NCBI GenBank assembly: GCA_947630205.1
Contig: CANRGW010000011.1
Coordinates: 1 to 16,973, forward strand
DNA from: an uncultured Bacilli bacterium
GTDB lineage: Bacteria > Bacillota_I > Bacilli_A > RF39 > UBA660
Direction of reading: 5' to 3'
Length of the DNA stretch: 16,973 nucleotides
Part shown: positions 6,038 to 13,526 of the stretch, piece after piece
How positions within the stretch are numbered: the first letter of the stretch is position 1
Layout of the letters: each line of letters opens with the position of its first letter
The notes under the pieces: generated by a model
Database searches by the model: none
What the model saw: the letters and a program-made list of their open reading frames with translations, nothing else
Told to the model about the DNA's origin: nothing
Program-made: the position numbers and the translations under genes

Positions 6038-7602
6038 TGATTGGGAATAGTAGTTTTAAAGTAGGAATTTATATAAGATTATCAAGAGATGATGGAAACA
6101 TTGAATCAGATAGTATTATTAGTCAAAGAAGTCTACTTAATCAATATATCAAAGAAAACAACTATAATTTAATTGATGAATATGTAGATGATGGATTTAC
6201 TGGAACAAATTTTGAAAGACCATCATTTAAAAGAATGATTAAAGATATCGAATCGGGAAAAATTAATATGATTATTACCAAAGATATGTCAAGACTTGGT
6301 AGAGATTATATAGGTACCGGAGAATTAATTGAAAAGTATTTTCCAAATAAAAATGTTAGGTATATTGCTATTAATGATGGGATAGATACATTCATAGATA
6401 ATACCAATAATGATATAGCACCTTTTAAAGCCATAATGAATGATATGTATGCTAAAGACATTTCAAAAAAGGTTAAAACTAGTTTGCGTTCTAGAATGAA
6501 AGAAGGATTATATGTATCTGGTAGATGTCCTTTTGGTTATATGAAAGATCCAATAAATAAAAATCATTTAGTAGTGAATGTTGAACAAGCAGATACTGTT
6601 AAATTGATATTTAATTTAGCATTAAAGGGTAATACTTATCATTATATAGCACAAGAATTAACTAAAAGGAAAATTAAAACGCCAGCATCTTATTATAATT
6701 ATGTTTGGAATACTAAGTGTATAAATACCAATTGCATATCACAAGAATATGGTATATGGGTAGATACCACTATAAAATCAATTTTAACTAATCAAATATA
6801 TGCCGGTGATACAGTTCAAGGAAAGACTAAAAAGATTAATTATAAGTTGAAAAAGACAGTAAAAAATAAACCAAACGATTTTATAATAGTTGAAAATACT
6901 CATGAAGCAATAATTGATAGAGATACATTTAATTATGTACAAACGCTTTTACCTAAAAATGTTAAAAGGCCAGAGAAAAAACGATTTTACTTACTAGATG
7001 GGCTTTTATACTGTGGAGATTGTAAACATCGTATAACTATTAGATATCAAACTAAAACTGCCAGAAGTTATACTACTTGTGATTATTATAGGACTTATTC
7101 TAAATACCATGTATGCACGACTCATACAAATAACTATGAAACATTAGAAAAAGTTATTTTAGATAATATTAGAGAAGTTTGTAAAAGTTATTTAGATAAA
7201 AAACAGATAAAAGATTCTATTAGTAATATAGAATTTGAAGACAACACTTTAAAGATTAAAAAACAAATTGAAAGTTTAGAACTTACTAATAATAAATTAA
7301 CAGAAAATCTAGATAAAACATATATGAATATGCTAAAAGGTATTATTGAAGAAGAACAATATATAAGAATAAGTGAAAGTCTAAAGCAAGAAATAGAAAA
7401 TAATAAATCGAGTATTGATAATCTTAAAAATGAAAATAGTGAATCTAATAAAATAGACAATAAAATAATAGAAAAATATATTAACGAATTTTTATCTTTA
7501 GAAAATTCAACTAGAGAATTAATAATTAATTTAGTTGAAAAGATCTATATCTATCAAAATAAAACGATAGATATTATATTTACATTTAAAAATGTTACAT
7601 AA
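6037..7602 (+). CDS. Large serine recombinase (TndX/TnpX-like integrase)
   Basis: Catalyses site-specific integration and excision of the element by double-strand exchange with a covalent serine-DNA intermediate. The N-terminal resolvase domain (about 8-155) has YIRLSRDD with nucleophile Ser16 and Arg14, and DMSRLGRDY (83-91) with the conserved arginines. A recombinase domain with CPFGY and YHYIAQELTKRKIKTP follows (about 165-290). A zinc-ribbon-like segment has Cys326, Cys329, Cys348 and Cys360. A coiled-coil-rich C-terminus (about 400-490) is typical of integrase synapsis control. The 521 residues are close to TndX of Tn5397. GGGAG (6023-6027) precedes the start and the upstream 59-aa gene is coupled to it. 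The stop codon (7600-7602) lies inside the right attachment arm, which pins the gene to the element end. Confidence 0.95.
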   Translation: MIGNSSFKVGIYIRLSRDDGNIESDSIISQRSLLNQYIKENNYNLIDEYVDDGFTGTNFERPSFKRMIKDIESGKINMIITKDMSRLGRDYIGTGELIEKYFPNKNVRYIAINDGIDTFIDNTNNDIAPFKAIMNDMYAKDISKKVKTSLRSRMKEGLYVSGRCPFGYMKDPINKNHLVVNVEQADTVKLIFNLALKGNTYHYIAQELTKRKIKTPASYYNYVWNTKCINTNCISQEYGIWVDTTIKSILTNQIYAGDTVQGKTKKINYKLKKTVKNKPNDFIIVENTHEAIIDRDTFNYVQTLLPKNVKRPEKKRFYLLDGLLYCGDCKHRITIRYQTKTARSYTTCDYYRTYSKYHVCTTHTNNYETLEKVILDNIREVCKSYLDKKQIKDSISNIEFEDNTLKIKKQIESLELTNNKLTENLDKTYMNMLKGIIEEEQYIRISESLKQEIENNKSSIDNLKNENSESNKIDNKIIEKYINEFLSLENSTRELIINLVEKIYIYQNKTIDIIFTFKNVT

Positions 7603-7615
7603 AAAGTGTATCTGG
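7598..7615 (+). other. attR: right junction of the element
   Basis: The element arm CATAAAAAGTGTATCT (7598-7613) is followed by crossover GG (7614-7615) and then chromosomal LysM sequence TGATACTTTATATAG. The reverse complement of the arm matches the left-end arm at 14 of 16 positions. The recombinase stop codon is within it. Confidence 0.75.
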
Positions 7616-7886
7616 TGATACTTTATATAGTATTGCTAAACGTTATAATATTCATGTTGATAAATTAAAAGAAATTAATAATTTAAAAAGTAATTTATTA
7701 AAAATTGGAGAAGAATTAACTATTCCAGAAACCAAGAACTATAAAACTTATGTTGTTAAAGATAACGATACTTTAAATAGCATTGCTATTCAGTTCAATG
7801 TTTCAATCGATAATTTGCGTAGATTAAATAACTTAGGTTCAGACGATATTTTAGTTGGTCAAATACTTTTAATTCCAATTAATTAG
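7614..7886 (+). pseudogene. LysM-repeat protein, 3' part, beyond the element
   Basis: The continuation of the gene begun at 2161. The frame reads GDTLYSIAKRYNIHVDKLKE and ends in IGEELTIP, which completes the third LysM domain. A full fourth domain follows (TYVVKDNDTLNSIAIQFN through VGQILLIPIN), with stop TAG at 7884-7886. There is no start codon or ribosome-binding site at the left end, so the fragment is probably not translated in the integrated state. Base composition and repeat style match the left fragment. Excision of the element would join it seamlessly to 2161-2519. Confidence 0.9.
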
Positions 7887-7897
7887 TTTTTAATATG

Positions 7898-7942
7898 AAA
7901 AAACAGATATAAACTTATACGTAATATCTGTTTTTATTTTTT
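7898..7942. terminator. Bidirectional terminator between converging genes
   Basis: AAAAACAGATAT (7899-7910) and ATATCTGTTTTT (7924-7935) form a 12-bp stem with a 13-base loop. T-runs follow on both strands (7931-7942 on +, complement of 7898-7903 on -). It serves the LysM gene and the converging 422-aa protein gene. Confidence 0.85.
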
Positions 7943-9211
7943 CTAGCCTATTAAACTACCTAAGTCAGCACCTTCCAAACTATTGAATAAGGCAGATGCA
8001 AAATTAATTATATCTATTAAATACATTTCTTTTTCGTTAGGAGAAGTAAGTTGCTTTTGATAAACTGTTCCTTCTACTTTACTCTCTGCTTTTAATGTTA
8101 TCTCACGTCCTTTTAAGATATTAGGAGATGTAATAGTTAAATCTGCTCTATAGAAATTTTTTTCTTTTTCGGAATTTCCTAAATCACCTAAAGTAACTTT
8201 TGTTGATGTAGGTTTTTCTTCTAAATTTGAATAAACATCGGCTATATACCAATAGTATGTATTAGAAGCATCACCCCAAGGAATACTTTTTTCATTTGCA
8301 ATAGAATATAACAAAAGTGAAAAGTTATTGCTTAATAATTTTCTATATTCATCATTATCTTTAACAAGTTCAGCCACATCATTCATTTCAATATGTGAAC
8401 CATTAGTCTTTGTATTTCTTGATGCATACAATGTGGCAGACTTTATTTTATAATCATCAATGCCTGTTACACTTAATTCAATTTGGTTACCAGTAATATT
8501 TTGTTCTACTTTAGCACCAGCAAAGATAACTAATTCATCTAAAGGTGTTAAATATAATTTATCATCACCATTTGAAATATAAGGATAAGAAACATAACAA
8601 TAATATTCGCCTTTTTTTAGAGTAACCTCGTAAGTATGAGAACTAGTACTATTGATAGCAGATTTTAATAATTTCAAATCCTCATCTGTTGGATTACTAG
8701 GTGTAACACCAGATGGTAAATTGTCTAAAGTTCCATTCCATTCTTTAGCACCATATACATCCCAATTAATTATATTATTTAAATCATTATAATTACTAAT
8801 ATTATTCATCGCAAGTGAATATTTAATATTATCCGTTCCACTAACAGTTGTATAATCTAAAGATAAAGTTGGTATTTTTTTACCATTATAATATTCAATA
8901 TTGTTCATTAAATCACTTTCAGAGACTTTTACTGTTTCACCTGTTAAAGCATTTGTTAATTCTCCTCTTGGAGTTTTATAATAAATTACCATTGATGAAA
9001 TATCATCTTCATTAATAGTTTTAGATGCTTTCATAATATATTCGGTTTTTAATACACCTTTATAATCACCAAGGGTCGCTCTTGTATATAAACTTTCACC
9101 AATTATATAAGAACCATTAGGCATACTTGAATAAAAACCTTTTGCCTTTACATTTGGTATTATTCCTAATAGAAAAATTGAGATTGCTATAATTAATATT
9201 TTTCTTCTCAT
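7943..9211 (-). CDS. Secreted protein of unknown function, 422 aa
   Basis: The family is not recognised. The start at 9211 is chosen because GGAGG lies 8-12 bases upstream and the N-terminus is then a signal peptide: basic MRRK, hydrophobic ILIIAISIFLLGIIP, cleavage site VKA before Lys24. A longer frame from 9247 would run into the preceding gene. The mature part is polar, rich in Ser, Thr, Asn and Tyr, with beta-strand-like stretches (SYIIGESLYTRATLGDYKGV; HTYEVTLKKGEYYCYVSYPY), which suggests an extracellular beta-sandwich. The C-terminus (ALFNSLEGADLGSLIG) has no LPxTG motif or membrane anchor, so it may be released or held by its partners. It is the last gene of a three-gene operon, one base after the 111-aa gene, and ends at a terminator. 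Confidence 0.8.
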   Translation of the reverse strand: MRRKILIIAISIFLLGIIPNVKAKGFYSSMPNGSYIIGESLYTRATLGDYKGVLKTEYIMKASKTINEDDISSMVIYYKTPRGELTNALTGETVKVSESDLMNNIEYYNGKKIPTLSLDYTTVSGTDNIKYSLAMNNISNYNDLNNIINWDVYGAKEWNGTLDNLPSGVTPSNPTDEDLKLLKSAINSTSSHTYEVTLKKGEYYCYVSYPYISNGDDKLYLTPLDELVIFAGAKVEQNITGNQIELSVTGIDDYKIKSATLYASRNTKTNGSHIEMNDVAELVKDNDEYRKLLSNNFSLLLYSIANEKSIPWGDASNTYYWYIADVYSNLEEKPTSTKVTLGDLGNSEKEKNFYRADLTITSPNILKGREITLKAESKVEGTVYQKQLTSPNEKEMYLIDIINFASALFNSLEGADLGSLIG

Positions 9212-9212
9212 C

Positions 9213-9548
9213 TTACTCTTCCTCCATTTCAACAATTGCTCTAACAATTTTTTTATTTTTTAATTTTATTTTCAACTCTTCACCATTTTTTACATCATTT
9301 TTATTTATAGTTGGATTTACACCCTTACATAGCAAGACATCATCTAAATAATATATCGTATCAAAATTAATTTCTTTTTGATTTTTAAAAACGCTTAATT
9401 CTCTATCGGGAGAATTTTTTTCAATGACTGAAACGACTATTTTATAAGTGGCTTTTTTATCATTATTATAGAGAAATATAATAGTTAATAATGCTACTAG
9501 AAATAATACTACAACTATAATTATTCCTATTACTTTTTTCTTTTTCAT
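9213..9548 (-). CDS. Small membrane-anchored protein sharing the InlB-repeat protein's C-terminal domain
   Basis: A 111-residue protein with a basic N-terminus (MKKKK), one hydrophobic segment (about 7-27) and a C-terminal domain predicted outside the membrane. The domain (about 35-107) is paralogous to the last 74 residues of the upstream 507-aa protein: both have an opening strand, N/Q-x-SPD, a central strand block, a single Cys (LCKGVNPT versus MCSSSNPT), K-N-D, and end in K-x-VRA or T-x-VRA. I do not know this domain. The ATG at 9548 lies one base after the upstream stop and has no good Shine-Dalgarno sequence, so it probably depends on translational coupling. The gene ends one base before the next start. 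Confidence 0.8.
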   Translation of the reverse strand: MKKKKVIGIIIVVVLFLVALLTIIFLYNNDKKATYKIVVSVIEKNSPDRELSVFKNQKEINFDTIYYLDDVLLCKGVNPTINKNDVKNGEELKIKLKNKKIVRAIVEMEEE

Positions 9549-9549
9549 A

Positions 9550-11073
9550 CTATTTGGTTGCTCTTACTCTTGTTCCATCATTCAAGATAACAATAAATGA
9601 ACTTTCATTAGCAAAATCATTTTTAGAAACTGTTGGATTTGAACTTGAACACATTTGAACACCATCTGTATAATTAATTGATTGATAATTCGTAATTTGC
9701 GTATCACCATTCCATACCGTTAATGTTACATCAGGTGAATATTGGTCAACAGCACTAGATTTAATTACATAAACAATTTCATTCCATTTAGCATTGATAG
9801 TTGTATCATCTGTGATTACTTCATTAAAATCAAAATCCCAACCAGCAAAATTATTAACACTTCTTGTTGGATTTCCAGGATTTTTGGCTTTTCCACCCTC
9901 TGTTATAATTTGTTCTTCACAACTTGCACAAGTTCCACCTTTTAAATTAAAATCAACTGTAAATTTATATAAAGTTCGCCAACTAGCGTTGATTGTTACA
10001 TTACTAGTTATAGGTGTATTGAAATCAAAATCCCAACCAATAAATACATAGCCATCTCTTGTTGGATTACCAGGATTAGTTGCTCTTCCTCCACTTTCAA
10101 CTCTTTGGTCATTAAAAGTTGTACCACCTTTAGAATTAAAAGATACTGTATATGTTACTACTTCTTCCCAAACGGCTTTTAAAGTTATATTACTAGTTAC
10201 TCTACTATTAAAATCATAAGTTCTTCCATTTAATTGCCATTCAACAAATCTATAACCATCTCTCCAAGGATTATTAGGTCTTGAAGCACTTCTACCCTCC
10301 AATACTGTTTGATTTCCAACAGCACTTCCATAATTACTATCAAAAGTTACCGTATATCTTTTAGCATTGGCATCATCACTCCATTTAGCCTTTAAAGTAA
10401 TATCGCTTGTAACTTTTTCATCAAAATCATAAAGTTTATTATTTAAATACCAACCATCAAATATATAACCATCTCTTGTTGGATTAGTTGGCTTTTTAAC
10501 CTTTCTATTTTCATTTACTTTTTGATTTTCTACAGCAGAACCACCACTTGCATCAAATATTACATTATAAGTTTTAACTTCAACATACTTTCCAGTTAAT
10601 TCAATATCTTCTGTTATTTTATCGTTTTCAATATCAAACTTTTGATCATCATGTTGCCATTCAATTTCATAGCCTATCTTTTCTTCAAAAGTTAATTTTT
10701 CTTCATCAATTGTTTCTCCTTCTAGTACTCGAATAGTTTGTTTTTTATCATCAACAGTTAACTCAACATTATAATATTTTTTATCTTTTTCCCAAATGGC
10801 TTTTAAAGTCATATCTTCTTTAACTTTTGTTTTAAAATCATATTCTTTATCTTCGTATTGCCATTCAACAAATTTATAACCTGTTTTTATTGGTTCAACT
10901 GGTTTAGTAACAAATTCTCCTTTTTTTATTTTTTGAGAAGCAATATAACTTCCACCATCAGTATCAAATGTTATTGTATATTTTTTATTAGATGAAATTA
11001 AAAAAGCAATCGCAAAAAAAATTAAAGCAACTCCAATAATACTTACTACAATAATTTTGGATTTTTTACTCAT
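9550..11073 (-). CDS. Membrane-anchored surface protein with six InlB-type B repeats
   Basis: A 507-residue protein. Residues 8-27 are a membrane segment after the basic MSKKSK, giving an N-in, C-out signal anchor. Six tandem Listeria-Bacteroides (InlB B, Flg_new) beta-grasp repeats follow at about 32-95, 100-164, 169-232, 240-303, 308-366 and 370-430. They show the pattern YTVTFD..GG, NPTRDGY.F.GW, YDF and ITLKAxW. The second is degenerate and the last two are shorter. The sixth contains a possible disulfide, CASC. A 74-residue terminal domain (434-507) with SPD and CSSSNPT is shared with the downstream 111-aa protein. There is no sortase motif. AAGGGA (complement of 11081-11086) precedes the start. 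These repeats act as spacers or adhesion modules in bacterial surface proteins. Confidence 0.9.
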   Translation of the reverse strand: MSKKSKIIVVSIIGVALIFFAIAFLISSNKKYTITFDTDGGSYIASQKIKKGEFVTKPVEPIKTGYKFVEWQYEDKEYDFKTKVKEDMTLKAIWEKDKKYYNVELTVDDKKQTIRVLEGETIDEEKLTFEEKIGYEIEWQHDDQKFDIENDKITEDIELTGKYVEVKTYNVIFDASGGSAVENQKVNENRKVKKPTNPTRDGYIFDGWYLNNKLYDFDEKVTSDITLKAKWSDDANAKRYTVTFDSNYGSAVGNQTVLEGRSASRPNNPWRDGYRFVEWQLNGRTYDFNSRVTSNITLKAVWEEVVTYTVSFNSKGGTTFNDQRVESGGRATNPGNPTRDGYVFIGWDFDFNTPITSNVTINASWRTLYKFTVDFNLKGGTCASCEEQIITEGGKAKNPGNPTRSVNNFAGWDFDFNEVITDDTTINAKWNEIVYVIKSSAVDQYSPDVTLTVWNGDTQITNYQSINYTDGVQMCSSSNPTVSKNDFANESSFIVILNDGTRVRATK

Positions 11074-11228
11074 TTTTTTCTCCCTTCGTATTTTTTATTC
11101 TTTAAGATAACAAAATAGCAACCTCTATTTTTATTAAATCATGAGTTAAAATATCACGAATATATAATTAATGCATACTAAACTTGATATTTTTTTATTA
11201 CAAAACTCACTATCTTATCTTTATATTA

Positions 11229-11257
11229 AGTATATATTATATTCCCCTAAAAAACAA
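11229..11257 (-). promoter_or_regulatory. Candidate promoter of the InlB-repeat operon
   Basis: On the - strand: TTGTTT (complement of 11252-11257), a 17-base spacer and TATACT (complement of 11229-11234). It leaves a leader of about 150 bases, in which AAAATAG/CTATTTT (11112-11131) can form a small hairpin with AGGTTG in its loop. Confidence 0.55.
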
Positions 11258-11290
11258 CATTTTTTTTATTTTTTTAAATTTAATTTCATA

Positions 11291-11325
11291 TAAAAACTTC
11301 GTCTCTTTATATTAGAAACGAAGTT
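11291..11325 (-). terminator. Rho-independent terminator of the Abi-HtrA operon
   Basis: On the - strand AACTTCGTTTCT pairs with AGAGACGAAGTT (12 bp including one G-U) around a seven-base loop, followed by a short T-run (complement of 11292-11296 and beyond). It lies just after the HtrA stop. Confidence 0.8.
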
Positions 11326-11340
11326 CATGATATCTATTTT

Positions 11341-12450
11341 TTATTTATATTCAGTTAAAGTAATTTTAGTTGTTTTCTCTTTTCCATCTCTTAAATAAGT
11401 AATTGTAATTGTATCTCCAACATTATATTTATAAAGTTCATATCTCAAATATGCTGAATTTTGAACAGCAACATCATTTAACTTAGTTATAACGTCACCT
11501 TTCTTTAAATCTGATTTACTTGCACCCGTATTGGCTGTTACTTCCATTACCACAACTCCAGATGTTATATTATCATTTAACATAATTCCATTACGATATA
11601 ATGAATAAGTATCAGTTACATTAATCATACTAATTCCAAGCATAGGTCTTACAATTGCTTTACCATTTTCAAGACTTTCAATATGACTCATTGCATATTC
11701 AATAGGAATAGCAAATCCCATATTTTCAACTTCTGTTTGAACAAGTTTTAAAGAAATAATTCCAATTACTTCCCCTTTAGCATTTAAAAGAGGACCACCA
11801 CTATTACCAGGATTAACAGCAGCATTAGTTTGTAATACTTTCATAACCCAATCATTAGTACCAGTTAAACTAACTGTTACAAATCTATCTTTTCCAGATA
11901 AAATTCCATCTGTAACAGTTCCTCTATATTCATAACCAAGTGGAGAACCAATCGTAAAAACCGTATCTCCAAGTTTAGATGACTCACTATTACCAATTGC
12001 TACTGTATCAATTACATCTGCTTTCGCAATTCTTACAACTGCTAAATCTAAATATTCATCACTTCCTAAAACAACTCCCTCAATTTCCTTATCATCACTT
12101 CTTATTAAAGTAATTTTATCAGAATTTTCTATAACATGATGATTAGTTAAAAAATAACCATATTTATCATCTGTTTTATAAACAAATCCACTTCCAGTTG
12201 ATTGAATATTTTCTCCCTTATAATTTCGAACCATCATAACAGCATCATATGCTTTTTCAACACTTGCTGATAAAGACCCATCATTTACAATAACTGTTCC
12301 ACTACAGGCTCTACATGTACCATTACCACTAGTAGTTCCTGATACACTACTTAAAGCCGGTGTATTTATTGATATAAAATACATAAGTAAACCACCTAAT
12401 ATAAATGCAACAAATAAATAAATTACAAAATTAATTCGACTTTTTTCCAT
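11341..12450 (-). CDS. htrA: HtrA-like serine protease with PDZ domain, membrane-anchored
   Basis: An envelope quality-control protease of the S1C (DegP/HtrA) family that cleaves misfolded exported proteins. Residues 8-28 form an N-terminal membrane anchor, placing the catalytic part outside the cell. The trypsin-like domain spans about 60-260 with the triad His105 (LTNHHVI), Asp135 (LDLAVVRI) and Ser217 (NPGNSGGPL). A PDZ domain follows (about 270-365; GVVVMEV..., DLKKGDVITKLND). A linker between anchor and protease has TCRAC (45-49), a possible disulfide or metal site. Length 369 is normal for Gram-positive HtrA. GGGTGA (complement of 12457-12462) precedes the ATG. It starts 12 bases after the Abi-family gene, so the pair is an operon. 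Many exported proteins are encoded nearby, giving it plausible substrates. Confidence 0.93.
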   Translation of the reverse strand: MEKSRINFVIYLFVAFILGGLLMYFISINTPALSSVSGTTSGNGTCRACSGTVIVNDGSLSASVEKAYDAVMMVRNYKGENIQSTGSGFVYKTDDKYGYFLTNHHVIENSDKITLIRSDDKEIEGVVLGSDEYLDLAVVRIAKADVIDTVAIGNSESSKLGDTVFTIGSPLGYEYRGTVTDGILSGKDRFVTVSLTGTNDWVMKVLQTNAAVNPGNSGGPLLNAKGEVIGIISLKLVQTEVENMGFAIPIEYAMSHIESLENGKAIVRPMLGISMINVTDTYSLYRNGIMLNDNITSGVVVMEVTANTGASKSDLKKGDVITKLNDVAVQNSAYLRYELYKYNVGDTITITYLRDGKEKTTKITLTEYK

Positions 12451-12462
12451 TTTATATCACCC

Positions 12463-13392
12463 TCAATCTAAATTTTTTAATTCATAATAATTAACTGGAA
12501 AGCCCATTCTATCAAGTACTTTTTCAATTTTAATTGTATGCAAATTCATATCTAAATTTTCTAAATTATGTTTTATTTCTTCTAACATATTACCAAATTC
12601 TTCTTTTGATAACATCTGTTTTAAAATAATAATCAATGAAAATAAATCGTCTTTTCCATAAATATACTCATCATCCATAATAGGAATTTCTAATAATTTA
12701 TGATATTTATTATCAACAATCTTCCTTTGAGTTTTATTTTCAAAAACAATATCCTCATGAGCACATAAATTACGATAATTAGACAAAATAGTTAAATAAT
12801 TAATCAAACAATCAACATCTAAATTATATATTTCGGCTATTCCCATCTGATCTTCTTTTTTTAAAATAGAATACAACTCCCCTACTATTCCAAAAGATAA
12901 AACTTTAACAAGAACCCATAAAGGAATATAACCATAATTATTAACATAATGCATCGTTGCTGAATGTTGAGTAGCATTTATATTAATTTGTCTTTTCATT
13001 TTCTTTAAAATATCATTAACTTGCTTACTCTTTTCTTTATTAGTCGTAAAATTTCTTGGTGTTAAATAATCTTTTTCTCGATATCCATATTTAAGAGATA
13101 ATTGATAACTTATAATTGACTTAACATTATTTTCAATAACTAAAATATTTTTAAAAATAATATTTCTAAAAGTTCTATCAAAAAGAAATAAACTATACAA
13201 TTCTTCAAAAGTTGTACCTTCTATATATCTTTTATCAACACTACTTCTCATGAACAAATGTCTATAACCATTTAAAAAGAAATAATTTTCACGTAATAAA
13301 ACAGTTTCGGCGAACTCTTCATTATCAATAACTAAACCTTTACTTTTTAAAATTTCAATTTGTTCTTTTAAGGTTTTAAACTCCTTTTTCAT
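12463..13392 (-). CDS. Abi-family (AbiD/AbiF, Abi_2) HEPN protein
   Basis: A 309-residue cytosolic protein of the Abi_2 family, first known from lactococcal abortive phage infection. Family features: LYSLFLFDRTFRNIIFKNIL and VIEN (65-88), IPLWVLVKVLSFGIVGELY (156-174) and the HEPN ribonuclease motif RNLCAH (Arg207 to His212). HEPN proteins with R-x4-6-H often cleave RNA, so activation would halt growth during infection; family members lacking a proven phage phenotype are common. The start follows AGGAG (complement of 13401-13405). The stop is TGA, the one clear TGA stop in the window. It is the first gene of an operon with the HtrA protease, an unusual partner. No cognate antitoxin is apparent next to it. 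Confidence 0.88.
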   Translation of the reverse strand: MKKEFKTLKEQIEILKSKGLVIDNEEFAETVLLRENYFFLNGYRHLFMRSSVDKRYIEGTTFEELYSLFLFDRTFRNIIFKNILVIENNVKSIISYQLSLKYGYREKDYLTPRNFTTNKEKSKQVNDILKKMKRQININATQHSATMHYVNNYGYIPLWVLVKVLSFGIVGELYSILKKEDQMGIAEIYNLDVDCLINYLTILSNYRNLCAHEDIVFENKTQRKIVDNKYHKLLEIPIMDDEYIYGKDDLFSLIIILKQMLSKEEFGNMLEEIKHNLENLDMNLHTIKIEKVLDRMGFPVNYYELKNLD

Positions 13393-13414
13393 TCTTCTCT
13401 CTCCTACTCTTATA

Positions 13415-13423
13415 AGTATAACA
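13415..13423 (-). promoter_or_regulatory. Extended -10 promoter of the Abi-HtrA operon
   Basis: On the - strand TGTTATACT (complement of 13415-13423) has the extended -10 TGn followed by TATACT. No clear -35 lies upstream. The implied leader is about 16 bases. Confidence 0.5.
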
Positions 13424-13493
13424 CAAAAATCATGAAAAAATATGTTTTTTTTATGAATTTTTTATATATTTTTCTTGAAATTTTTTTCTCTTA

Positions 13494-13526
13494 TAAAAAA
13501 AAGAAAGTAATTATTTTTTACTTTCT
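13494..13526 (-). terminator. Rho-independent terminator of the DUF308-like gene
   Basis: On the - strand AGAAAGTAA pairs perfectly with TTACTTTCT (complements of 13518-13526 and 13502-13510) around a seven-base loop, followed by a run of eight T. The stem contains the stop codon. Confidence 0.9.

Larger units (their letters stand above)
2518..7615. mobile_element. 5.1-kb serine-recombinase integrative element inserted in a LysM gene
   Basis: The boundaries are deduced from the split LysM gene. GG occurs at both junctions (2518-2519 and 7614-7615). Removing one copy plus everything between (5,096 bp) restores an open frame through KPGDTLYSIAKRYN. The internal ends AGATACGATTTTTATG (2520-2535) and CATAAAAAGTGTATCT (7598-7613) are inverted repeats matching at 14 of 16 positions; in a circular form they flank GG as a near-palindromic attP. 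Cargo in order: radical SAM protein, T-box and prolyl-tRNA synthetase, broken RHH-like gene, 59-aa protein, large serine recombinase. I see no relaxase, type IV secretion or replication gene, so the element is integrative but not self-conjugative on this evidence. Confidence 0.88.

Noticed and set aside
7188..7460. 90-aa frame on the - strand
   Set aside because: Antisense shadow of the coiled-coil part of the recombinase; the Leu/Ser/Phe-rich product mirrors Lys/Glu/Asn codons.
9742..10051. Two + strand frames of 67 and 85 aa
   Set aside because: They lie antisense within the repeats of the InlB-type protein and have no start signals.
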